A stretch of 64,000 nt of DNA from Acinetobacter rudis (GTDB lineage Bacteria > Pseudomonadota > Gammaproteobacteria > Pseudomonadales > Moraxellaceae). The notes beneath the pieces were generated by a model. It did no database searches. It was not told where the DNA came from and worked only from the letters and a program-made list of their open reading frames with translations. The stretch lies in assembly GCF_031157835.1 (NCBI RefSeq), contig NZ_JAVIDR010000001.1:1-64000 (forward strand), written 5' to 3'. A program made the position numbers and the translations under genes. How positions within the stretch are numbered: position 1 is the stretch's first letter; the number at the start of each line of letters is the position of its first letter. Positions 57,593-64,000 of the stretch are shown here, in pieces.

Positions 57593-57647
57593 CATATTCC
57601 CCATTCACTGGCTGGATTTCATCTTTATTATTGATGTTCTACAACAA

Positions 57648-57680
57648 AAAAACCACAGACCATAATGATATGTGGTTTTT
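57648..57680 (-). terminator. Terminator of the ygiW-like gene
   Basis: A perfect 10-bp stem (aaaaaccaca/tgtggttttt) with a 13-nt loop and T-runs both ways, between ygiW and qseB on the same strand. It would uncouple ygiW from qseBC at least in part. Confidence 0.8.
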
Positions 57681-57698
57681 ATTCCAATGTGCTTTTAA

Positions 57699-58070
57699 TT
57701 AAAAACGAATGGATTTTACATCAATTTCAACCCGTTTCATTGGTTTATAGTCTACGTCAACTTCACCCACAATAGTAACTGGTGTATTAGCAGCAATTGC
57801 ATGACCTTGCCATAACTTATGATCAATTTCTACAGTGACGCTACCCGTTTGGTCACGAAATTCATATTTTTCATCACCCAATGATTTTACTACATTGCCG
57901 TGTAACTCAACTTGGCTGTCATCTTTGGCACTCATAGCCTGCTTTACAGTTTTAATGCTTGCGACAGCTGCTTGATTGACAACATTTGGAGTTGCAACGG
58001 TATTTGCCATCGCTATAGTTGTAGTTGTTATGAATGCTGCTGTTAATAACAATTTTGAAATTACTTTCAT
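57699..58070 (-). CDS. ygiW: YgiW/YdeI-family OB-fold stress-tolerance protein
   Basis: A 123-residue periplasmic protein. A signal peptide (MKVISKLLLTAAFITTTTIA, cleavage after AMA) is followed by an OB-fold domain (VELHGNVVKSLGDEKYEFRD, GSVTVEIDHKLWQG, VGEVDVDYKPMKRVEID) typical of the BOF family. YgiW is linked to QseBC in enterics and to stress tolerance or membrane remodelling. It sits upstream of qseB in the same direction. Confidence 0.88.
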   Translation of the reverse strand: MKVISKLLLTAAFITTTTIAMANTVATPNVVNQAAVASIKTVKQAMSAKDDSQVELHGNVVKSLGDEKYEFRDQTGSVTVEIDHKLWQGHAIAANTPVTIVGEVDVDYKPMKRVEIDVKSIRF

Positions 58071-58186
58071 GCTATTTTCCTCATTGTTTTAGGAGAATCT
58101 TCATTCGACAGAGCTATTAAAACAAATACAAATGAGCTCAATCTTAAGAAGATTAATCTACCCAGAAGCACAAGTAATATATTGCG

Positions 58187-59947
58187 TTATTCTTTTTCAC
58201 TGACTAGGACAGTAAGCGCTTCTTCCAAACCAATTGCTCCGCTAAGAACCTGTTTGATTGCCGCAATACGTAAAGATAGCATACCAGCATTCGCAGCAGC
58301 CTTTCTCAGCCCATCAATATCCTTGGATTTCATCATTTGCTGTTTAACATCGTTATTCACTGGCATAAATTCATATAGTGCAATGCGTCCCAAAAAACCC
58401 GTTTGCCTACAATGTACACAGCCCCGTGGCTGAAAAAGCTGTAAAGGCTGAGGATATTCTTCATTCATGATGAGGCTCTGCCACTGCGATGGATCAACTT
58501 CACCATATTGTTTGCAATGTACACAAAGTTTTCGTACTAAACGCTGTGCGAGTACTCCAAGTAAGGTTGCTGAAATTAAAAAAGTAGCCACACCTAAATC
58601 TTGTAACCGCATTACACTAGAGACTGCATTTTGGGTATGTAAGGTAGAAAAGACCAGATGCCCAGTTAATGCAGCTTGTATCGCCATCTGAGCTGTCTGT
58701 TGATCACGGATTTCTCCAACCATAATAATATCTGGATCTTGTCGCATTAATGCACGAATAGCTTCAGCAAAATCTAAATTTATTGTTGGATTAACCTGCA
58801 ATTGATTAAAACTTGGCTCTATCACTTCAATGGGATCTTCAATACTACAAACATTGACCTGTGTTGTTGCACAGCATTTTAAACTCGAATATAAAGTTGT
58901 GGTTTTTCCAGACCCTGTTGGACCTGTAACTAAAATCATGCCATGACGTGATTGAATGAGTTTTTGCCAAACTGTCAATAATTCTGCATCAAAACCTAAT
59001 TGGGATAACTCTCGAAATAAAAGTGCTGGATCAAAAATTCGTAGCACTATTTTTTCACCAAAAGCCGTTGCCAAGGTTGATAAACGTAATTCTCTCTCTT
59101 GCTGTACACCTTGTATACGTATACGGCCATCTTGTGGACGCCGCCGCTCTGCCACATTGAGTTGAGCTAAAATTTTCAATCGAGCAACCACTGCTGTGTA
59201 ACTTGTCATCGGCATTTGATAAACACAGTGCAATATACCATCTATTCGAAAACGAACCCTGGCTTGTAATTGTTGAGGTTCTAAATGAATGTCACTCGCA
59301 CGTTGCTCAAAAGCAAATTTCAATAACCAATCGACCAAATGAATAATATGAGGCTCATCCAGTTCGGTATCCATCGAATTTGGCAGTGTCTCAGCCCATG
59401 TATTTGTATCTTGATATTGATCTACACTAACTGTTGCTTGCTTAACACTATACAGTTCCACCTGATAACGCTGCATTAGGTGTGGATTTAATAAGACAGT
59501 GATAATCCTTTTCTTTTTTTGAGACATAGTGACTTGAGGCAACCATTGCTGATTAAAAGGCTGAGTTGTTGCAATCCAAACCTCATCATGACTAACCTTA
59601 ACAGCCAATATATTGTTTTTAAATGCAAACTCTTGACTCATCACCTGAGTTAGGGCGGTAATATCCAGCTGTAATGGATCAAGCTCATACAAAAGCAAGT
59701 TTGATTTTTTAGCTAACCACATACATAAGTTCGCCAAAGTTAAAATCGTCTGATCCTGCCTATGGCGAATTTTAAAATGAGCGATCCACTGTAAAGCATG
59801 CCAAGCTTGTTGATTAATACGGCGTGGTGTGGTGCGTATGAGATCATGGTCTCGCTGTGTAATGAGTCCATCATGTTGTAATTGTTCTAAACACCAACCA
59901 CTATCGATGTTAAAGTCCATACGCATTGACGTTTTATCTTTGATCAT
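58187..59947 (-). CDS. GspE/PilB-family secretion ATPase
   Basis: About 586 residues from ATG 59947; an in-frame TTG at 60016 would add 23. The N-terminal domain resembles the T2SS-E/PilB N-domain (ALTQVMSQEFAFKNNILAVK). The ATPase has Walker A GPTGSGKTTTLY, the Walker B and Asp/His boxes IIMVGEIRDQQTAQMAI and TGHLVFSTLHTQ, and the zinc-binding cysteine pairs KLCVHCKQ and RGCVHCRQTG. It powers pseudopilus or pilus assembly. Because gspL (its docking partner) is also in this window it could be the T2SS ATPase, but no other pilus genes adjoin and it may instead serve another system. Confidence 0.8.
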   Translation of the reverse strand: MIKDKTSMRMDFNIDSGWCLEQLQHDGLITQRDHDLIRTTPRRINQQAWHALQWIAHFKIRHRQDQTILTLANLCMWLAKKSNLLLYELDPLQLDITALTQVMSQEFAFKNNILAVKVSHDEVWIATTQPFNQQWLPQVTMSQKKKRIITVLLNPHLMQRYQVELYSVKQATVSVDQYQDTNTWAETLPNSMDTELDEPHIIHLVDWLLKFAFEQRASDIHLEPQQLQARVRFRIDGILHCVYQMPMTSYTAVVARLKILAQLNVAERRRPQDGRIRIQGVQQERELRLSTLATAFGEKIVLRIFDPALLFRELSQLGFDAELLTVWQKLIQSRHGMILVTGPTGSGKTTTLYSSLKCCATTQVNVCSIEDPIEVIEPSFNQLQVNPTINLDFAEAIRALMRQDPDIIMVGEIRDQQTAQMAIQAALTGHLVFSTLHTQNAVSSVMRLQDLGVATFLISATLLGVLAQRLVRKLCVHCKQYGEVDPSQWQSLIMNEEYPQPLQLFQPRGCVHCRQTGFLGRIALYEFMPVNNDVKQQMMKSKDIDGLRKAAANAGMLSLRIAAIKQVLSGAIGLEEALTVLVSEKE

Positions 59948-60075
59948 ATTTTTATTATTTGATTGTGATTGAATTCTAATATTAGATAAAAACTTGCCAT
60001 TAATATGAAATGACAAGTCTGATTAAAAGTAGCAATAAAACGAAAAACCTCAACGAAGCTGCAATATTAACAAAA

Positions 60076-60819
60076 CTATAAATTGACTATTTTTTCAATC
60101 TGTATAATTTCGATAATTTGCTCATCCACGCGAAATTTAATATTAAACTCGGCAAACATCATGCCATACACTCGTGTTGGGTCTTGTTGATAAGCAGGAC
60201 GAGGATCTAAAGCTAGCACTTGCTCAAGCTCTAAAATAGTCTGTTGGCTCAGCATACTTTGCTGTAAATAATCTTGCTTCTGTACTATGGCTGTATCAGC
60301 CCAACAGACAGATTTTGTTAAAGGTTGTTGTTGAGCATATCCGCTTTGTGCATCCATCACTGCATCTGAATATTGAATATAAGGTTTAATATCGATAATA
60401 GGTGTGCCATCTAATAAATCACTACCCGATACATATACTCTTATGGATTTTCCAACCTTAACCACTTTTTTTAATTTAACGACAGACAATCCCAAAGCAG
60501 CGGGGCGATACATACTTCGTGTAGCAAATACACCAAGTTTTTGATTGCCACCTAATCGTGGTGGCCGTACTTGGCTACGAAAATTTGTTGAACATGTATC
60601 TTTTGCTTGTGCATCTTTATTTTGATGAAAATTCCAAATCAACCATAAATGACTAAATGCTTCTATCCCCTCAAACGCAGCAATATCATTATAAGGTGCC
60701 TGCATTTCCAAATAAGATTCTACTTCAACCAAATTAGGTTGACGCGGAATTCCAAACTTTTCGCGAAATGGGCTATGCATATACGCGATGATTGGGACTT
60801 GTATACAGGGCTTCATCAT
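60076..60819 (-). CDS. trmO: tRNA (N6-threonylcarbamoyladenosine-37-N6)-methyltransferase TrmO
   Basis: A 247-residue SAM-dependent enzyme with a single beta-barrel SAM domain. Diagnostic stretches are SPFREKFGIPRQPNL (16-30), FSHLWLIWNFHQN, PPRLGGNQKLGVFATRSMYR (the family signature) and GLSVVKLKKV. It converts t6A37 to m6t6A37 in threonine tRNA. TsaD in the same window makes the substrate t6A. ATG 60819 is preceded by a GAG ribosome binding site. It converges with no gene and diverges from fpr. Confidence 0.92.
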   Translation of the reverse strand: MMKPCIQVPIIAYMHSPFREKFGIPRQPNLVEVESYLEMQAPYNDIAAFEGIEAFSHLWLIWNFHQNKDAQAKDTCSTNFRSQVRPPRLGGNQKLGVFATRSMYRPAALGLSVVKLKKVVKVGKSIRVYVSGSDLLDGTPIIDIKPYIQYSDAVMDAQSGYAQQQPLTKSVCWADTAIVQKQDYLQQSMLSQQTILELEQVLALDPRPAYQQDPTRVYGMMFAEFNIKFRVDEQIIEIIQIEKIVNL

Positions 60820-60919
60820 TTTTACTCATAAGCTCAATTAATTTTATTCAGTTTATCGAGAATGATTTTAGTTTAGAATAGTGGGCTATATTAATTTGTT
60901 ATGTTTATTGAGACATTTA

Positions 60920-61699
60920 ATGGCTGCTTTCAACGTCGAAAAGATCACGCATGTCCATCATTGGAATGATACCCTTTTTAGTTTTAAAACAACTCGCGAT
61001 ACTGCACTACGCTTCAAAAATGGCCAATTTGTGATGATTGGACTTGAAGTAAACGGTAAACCACTCATGCGTGCTTACTCTATTGCGAGTGCTAATTACG
61101 AAGAAGAACTCGAATTCTTCTCAATTAAAGTACAAGATGGCCCTCTCACCTCAATTTTACAAAAAGTACAAGTGGGTGATGAACTGTTAGTCTCTAAAAA
61201 ACCAACAGGTACTCTTGTACTTGATGATCTTAATCCAGGGAAAAACCTATATTTACTTTCTTCTGGTACAGGTCTTGCGCCATTTTTATCCGTTATTCGT
61301 GACCCTGAAACTTATGAACGCTTTGAAAAAGTAATTGTTGTTCATGGTACACGTTTTGTTTCTGAACTTGCTTATCAAGATCTTATACTTGATGAACTCC
61401 CAAATAATGAGTTTTTTCAAGAGCTCGGTATTCAAGACAAACTTGTTTACTACCCAACCGTAACACGTGAAGAGTTTCATACACGTGGCCGTGTAACTCA
61501 AGCAATTGAATCTGGCGAACTATTTGAAAAGATCGGTTTAGAACGCTTCAATCCTGAAACAGACCGTGCAATGTTATGTGGTAGCCCACATTTTCTGAAA
61601 GATGTTGCAGATCTATTAGACCAGCATGGCCTAAAAGAATCACCACGTATGGGTGAACTTGGCGACTATGTTATTGAACGAGCTTTTGTCGAAAAATAA
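60920..61699 (+). CDS. fpr: Ferredoxin/flavodoxin--NADP reductase Fpr
   Basis: A 259-residue FAD enzyme passing electrons between NADPH and ferredoxin or flavodoxin. FAD-binding RAYSIASANYEEELEFFSIK lies at about 51-70. NADP-binding GTGLAPFLSVIRDPE is near 117-131. The C-terminus (ERAFVEK) is the short bacterial type. ATG 60920 (MAAFNVEKIT) is chosen because upstream in-frame codons lack the family pattern. Ends in a strong terminator. Confidence 0.95.
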   Translation: MAAFNVEKITHVHHWNDTLFSFKTTRDTALRFKNGQFVMIGLEVNGKPLMRAYSIASANYEEELEFFSIKVQDGPLTSILQKVQVGDELLVSKKPTGTLVLDDLNPGKNLYLLSSGTGLAPFLSVIRDPETYERFEKVIVVHGTRFVSELAYQDLILDELPNNEFFQELGIQDKLVYYPTVTREEFHTRGRVTQAIESGELFEKIGLERFNPETDRAMLCGSPHFLKDVADLLDQHGLKESPRMGELGDYVIERAFVEK

Positions 61700-61720
61700 A
61701 AAGCCTTCTGTTTAGTACAA

Positions 61721-61757
61721 ATAAGCCCCCATGAATGTATTTCCACTGGGGGCTTTA
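61721..61757 (+). terminator. Terminator of fpr
   Basis: A stem of about 9 bp (aagcccccA type/TgggggctT) with a 15-nt loop and a T-rich tail, about 20 bp past the fpr stop. Confidence 0.88.
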
Positions 61758-61812
61758 TTGTACGAATATTTAAAAGTTAAAATTTACTTATACCATCCAA
61801 CATTAACAAGAC

Positions 61813-61965
61813 CTAGGTGTTAAGTTCCTGCTTAGCACTATACATGTACTTAGAATAGCCAAATTCATAAAAATTTCTTTCGTTTAACTTTGCAAGTCCC
61901 TTGAGCATAGCTCCTATCATCTCCTCATTGAGTATAGGCCATATAGATTTCGTACCATAATTCGA
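61813..61965 (-). pseudogene. Possible coding remnant in the gene-poor stretch
   Basis: A 50-codon open frame ends at TAG 61813-61815 and is closed upstream by TGA 61966-61968. It reads EEMIGAMLKGLAKLNERNFY, then EFGYSKYMYSAKQELNT, which looks like real protein sequence rather than random AT-rich DNA. The two neighbouring frames also give short sensible peptides upstream (GSDDRIMVRNLYGLYS), hinting at frame breaks. No family was recognised. It may be the end of a decayed gene. Confidence 0.3.
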
Positions 61966-62403
61966 TCATCTGAACCAGACGAACACTTAAATGTCAGTTA
62001 GCTTAAAAAGTACAGCCTCTCAAAGTGAATCAGCGTGTAATTATCAAATGCAATCCAATCAAGACAACATAATTTAAGCAACTCTCAAACAAAATCAGTA
62101 ATAGTACATAAGAACAAAGAAAGAATTCTCTACTCAATAATATTGAATCTCTGTATCAGAGCAAAATAAAAAAACGCTGTATATTCGGATTAAACTCAAT
62201 CAGGCTATTTTAAAATTATCAAATCCGGGTTATAGAAAGATCAATTCATTATTCGAGATCTTTAAAATTATTTTTAGATTTGTTAACTTATAAAATATAA
62301 AGCAACCCTTTATATAATGTAAAAACAATGAATATTTAAAAAAATATTTCACAAAACAATATTAAAAATAACCACACTATAGCCAATTATAATATAGAAA
62401 ATT
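61966..62403. other. AT-rich intergenic DNA, no gene seen
   Basis: All frames on both strands are broken by frequent stops. From about 62150 to 62400 the sequence is mostly A and T and resembles silenced or decayed accessory DNA. I see no RNA gene or repeat in it. Confidence 0.5.
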
Positions 62404-62431
62404 AAAAGGGCTCTTATAAAAGAACCCTTAT
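62404..62431. terminator. Terminator downstream of the LPMO gene
   Basis: A near-perfect stem (aagggctctt/aagaaccctt, one mismatch) with a short AT loop and T-rich flanks on both strands, 120 bp past the LPMO stop. Confidence 0.75.
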
Positions 62432-62550
62432 TAAAAATCAAGATAAAATAATTAAGATAAAGAAAACTAAAACTTCTTTTTTATAATTTTATAAAACCCC
62501 AAAGTTTCAATATATTTTAAATCATCTTATTATATTTATTGTGTTATTTA

Positions 62551-63504
62551 TTACTTATATTGCCTTGTAGCAGGCTCATACACAGTATTACCAACAATTG
62601 CTCCTGCTGGAACTTTCCACTTACTCGCTGATGGCTTAGGCGTAGTTACAGCTGGTTGAGAAATTGGTTCACCAATTTGTATTGCCCCTGCTGGTACTTT
62701 CCATGGTTTGTTAGTTGTAGGTTGTGTAGTCGTTACCACAGGTTTAGTCGTAGTAGTCGTCACTACTGGCTTAGTCGTTGTCACCACAGGTTTAGTCGTC
62801 GTTACCACAGGTTTTGCTTCATTTTCTGACGATTGAATGTCGATATCACTACAGTTCAAGAATGCTTCATTACCAGCATCATCACGCTGCCAAATTGAAT
62901 AAAGCATTGCCTTACCATGTCGATCTGCAGGTATACGAATATCAGTCTTATAAACCGCCGTACCATCTGGATTAATGGTTGTTGGTGCCATTTTCCCAAC
63001 ATATAGAGGATTATCTAAATCTAAATCAGACCATCTTAATTCACGGTTTTGAAAATCAGCATCTTTTTTAGTAATGTAAATACGATGATCTGAAGGAAAA
63101 TGAGGTGCTGTTAATTTCCAAATGTGAGTAAAAGTAGTACCAGCTTTAATGGGTGTTAACTTCCAGCCTCTATTTTGAGGTACATCAAGCCCTTGTTTAT
63201 TTTTATCGCCTGCCGCACATAATAAGCCATTAGGTACAGCTTTCTCTAAAGCAGCTTGGTTATTACGCGGATTTGGGTTTGCAGCCCCTTCATTCCACTG
63301 AATAAAAGCATAATAACCAGATTTTTCAAAACTCGCTCGACAACCTGCATTTGGAATCGCACTTGATGCACCCCAAAATTTACCATCATCTTTACATTGG
63401 GATTGGCGTGAGATTGGATAAGATACACCACCATGTGCATGGACTTGTTGTGTAAATAGTATTGCTAATATTTGAACTGTATTTAATAAAATTAATTTAC
63501 GCAT
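62551..63504 (-). CDS. AA10 lytic polysaccharide monooxygenase with repeat tail
   Basis: A 317-residue secreted protein. The signal peptide MRKLILLNTVQILAILFTQQ, then VHA, is cut before His24, so the mature chain starts HGGVSYP as LPMOs require. The second copper ligand is in FTHIWKLTAPH, and the core matches chitin-active CBP21-type enzymes (RIPADRHGKAMLYSIWQRDD). After about residue 220 comes a Thr/Pro/Val linker with four KPVVTTT-like units. Then WKVPAGAI occurs twice (about 267 and 297). It oxidatively cleaves a polysaccharide such as chitin, with copper. ATG 63504 is required for a sensible signal; an earlier start would add 21 residues. Probably a type II secretion substrate. Confidence 0.88.
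   Translation of the reverse strand: MRKLILLNTVQILAILFTQQVHAHGGVSYPISRQSQCKDDGKFWGASSAIPNAGCRASFEKSGYYAFIQWNEGAANPNPRNNQAALEKAVPNGLLCAAGDKNKQGLDVPQNRGWKLTPIKAGTTFTHIWKLTAPHFPSDHRIYITKKDADFQNRELRWSDLDLDNPLYVGKMAPTTINPDGTAVYKTDIRIPADRHGKAMLYSIWQRDDAGNEAFLNCSDIDIQSSENEAKPVVTTTKPVVTTTKPVVTTTTTKPVVTTTQPTTNKPWKVPAGAIQIGEPISQPAVTTPKPSASKWKVPAGAIVGNTVYEPATRQYK
62728..62818. repeat. Tandem repeat encoding KPVVTTT units
   Basis: Four imperfect ~21-24 bp copies (core accacaggtttagtcgtcgt and variants) within the LPMO gene, encoding its Thr-rich linker. Copies differ at third positions, so they are not a very recent expansion. Confidence 0.8.
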
Positions 63505-63848
63505 TGAAATTCCGTCATAAAACAAAATGTTTTTAAACAAATAAATATTTAATATAACTTTAACCACTCATTATATGCCGACATTATAAACAGCAAATTT
63601 ACATATGCAATACATTGTTTAATTAAATTAATAAATATATTTTTTAATTTAATTAAAACAAATAAATACAGAAAAAAATAATTTTAAAAATTAAAATAAA
63701 AAATTAAAACCAATGATGCAAATCGTTAAAATAATAATAAAAGTTAAAAAAACACACATACAGAATAAATATATAATAAAAATCACACTTTTATATAAAT
63801 ACAAAAATATACCGCTTTTATTTAATATATTTTGATATTTAAAAGACA
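63505..63848. promoter_or_regulatory. Very AT-rich region upstream of the LPMO gene
   Basis: A 344-bp stretch composed almost wholly of A and T (long runs such as aaaaaaataattttaaaaat). It holds the LPMO promoter; no specific operator can be assigned. Such DNA is the kind bound by H-NS-type silencers. Confidence 0.4.
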
Positions 63849-64000
63849 TTAATAAGAATACATTTGCTCAGCTAATTGAGTATTAAAAATAAATCTTGTT
63901 TCTGTCATTGGGAAAAAGTCTGCTGTGACTTCTATCATATCTGCCTGACGTAATTGTGCTAAGAACACATCAACTCCATCTAAAGCAAATACGATTCTAT
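63849..64000 (-). CDS. C-terminal end of an unidentified gene, cut by window edge
   Basis: An open frame on the minus strand enters from the right edge and stops at 63849-63851. The last 49 residues include RIVFALDGVDVFLAQLRQAD and end FNTQLAEQMYSY. The pattern of short strands and helices looks like genuine protein. No family was recognised from this fragment. Its true start and function lie outside the window. Confidence 0.6.
   Translation of the reverse strand, partial: RIVFALDGVDVFLAQLRQADMIEVTADFFPMTETRFIFNTQLAEQMYSY

Noticed and set aside
56924..57604. PmrAB (polymyxin resistance) two-component pair
   Set aside because: The proteins are also similar to QseBC, and the adjacent ygiW-type gene and absence of a lipid A phosphoethanolamine transferase favour QseBC.

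Overview
The window looks like chromosomal DNA from an Acinetobacter species (Gammaproteobacteria, Moraxellaceae). This is an inference from gene content and order. The markers are: a fused tyrA-aroA gene; pyrB followed by a dihydroorotase-like pyrC' that has lost its metal ligands; gspL-gspM sitting apart from the rest of the type II secretion genes; a vfr/crp regulator; PBP1b followed by a TPR lipoprotein; a Fur-boxed hemP; and AT-rich, short-worded intergenic DNA. No rRNA, tRNA, complete insertion sequence, prophage or CRISPR array was seen.

Layout. 1-1.3 kb: an AT-rich accessory end with a frame-shifted GNAT acetyltransferase and a nucleotidyltransferase that has only a TTG start. 1.3-9.1 kb: a secreted ExeM/NucH nuclease with a GlyGly-CTERM tail, trmB, two lipoproteins, a DUF2520 protein and pyrB-pyrC'. 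9.3-19.1 kb: photolyase, rlmKL, clpB, osmC, vfr and tsaD. 19.2-25.5 kb: rpsU-yqeY, a BepA-like protease, a 2-hydroxyacid dehydrogenase, a possible holD and an M48-like protein with a broken zinc motif. 25.6-32.9 kb: pyrD-cvpA-purF, gspLM, sixA, gpsA and a nitroreductase. 33-46.7 kb: an M61 peptidase, dacC, slyD, yaaA, a two-gene RHH/mini-protein operon, tyrA-aroA, pheA, gltP and ybiB. 46.7-49.8 kb: a low-GC accessory islet with a VgrG C-terminal fragment, a GH19-type peptidoglycan hydrolase, a probable periplasmic immunity protein and a divergent proteasome/HslV-like protein. 49.8-61.7 kb: nadK, mrcB-lpoP, a Nudix-ThiE fusion, hemP, qseBC-ygiW, a GspE-family ATPase, trmO and fpr. 61.7-64 kb: a gene-poor, very AT-rich stretch with an AA10 lytic polysaccharide monooxygenase and the end of an unidentified gene.

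How the genes work together. The core supplies pyrimidine and purine synthesis (pyrB, pyrC', pyrD, purF), aromatic amino acid synthesis (tyrA-aroA, pheA), t6A37 tRNA modification (tsaD, trmO), peptidoglycan assembly (mrcB with lpoP, dacC) and protein quality control (clpB, slyD, bepA-like). A secretion theme runs through the window: gspLM and a GspE-family ATPase, with an extracellular nuclease and an LPMO as plausible cargo. The VgrG islet looks like a type VI cargo module left without the rest of its vgrG gene.

The points most worth a second look are the proteasome-like protein beside the VgrG remnant, the effector/immunity pair next to it, the zinc-motif-less M48 protein, the LPMO's duplicated C-terminal motif, the RHH/37-residue gene pair with its AT-repeat promoter region, and a nested hairpin at 21.6 kb.
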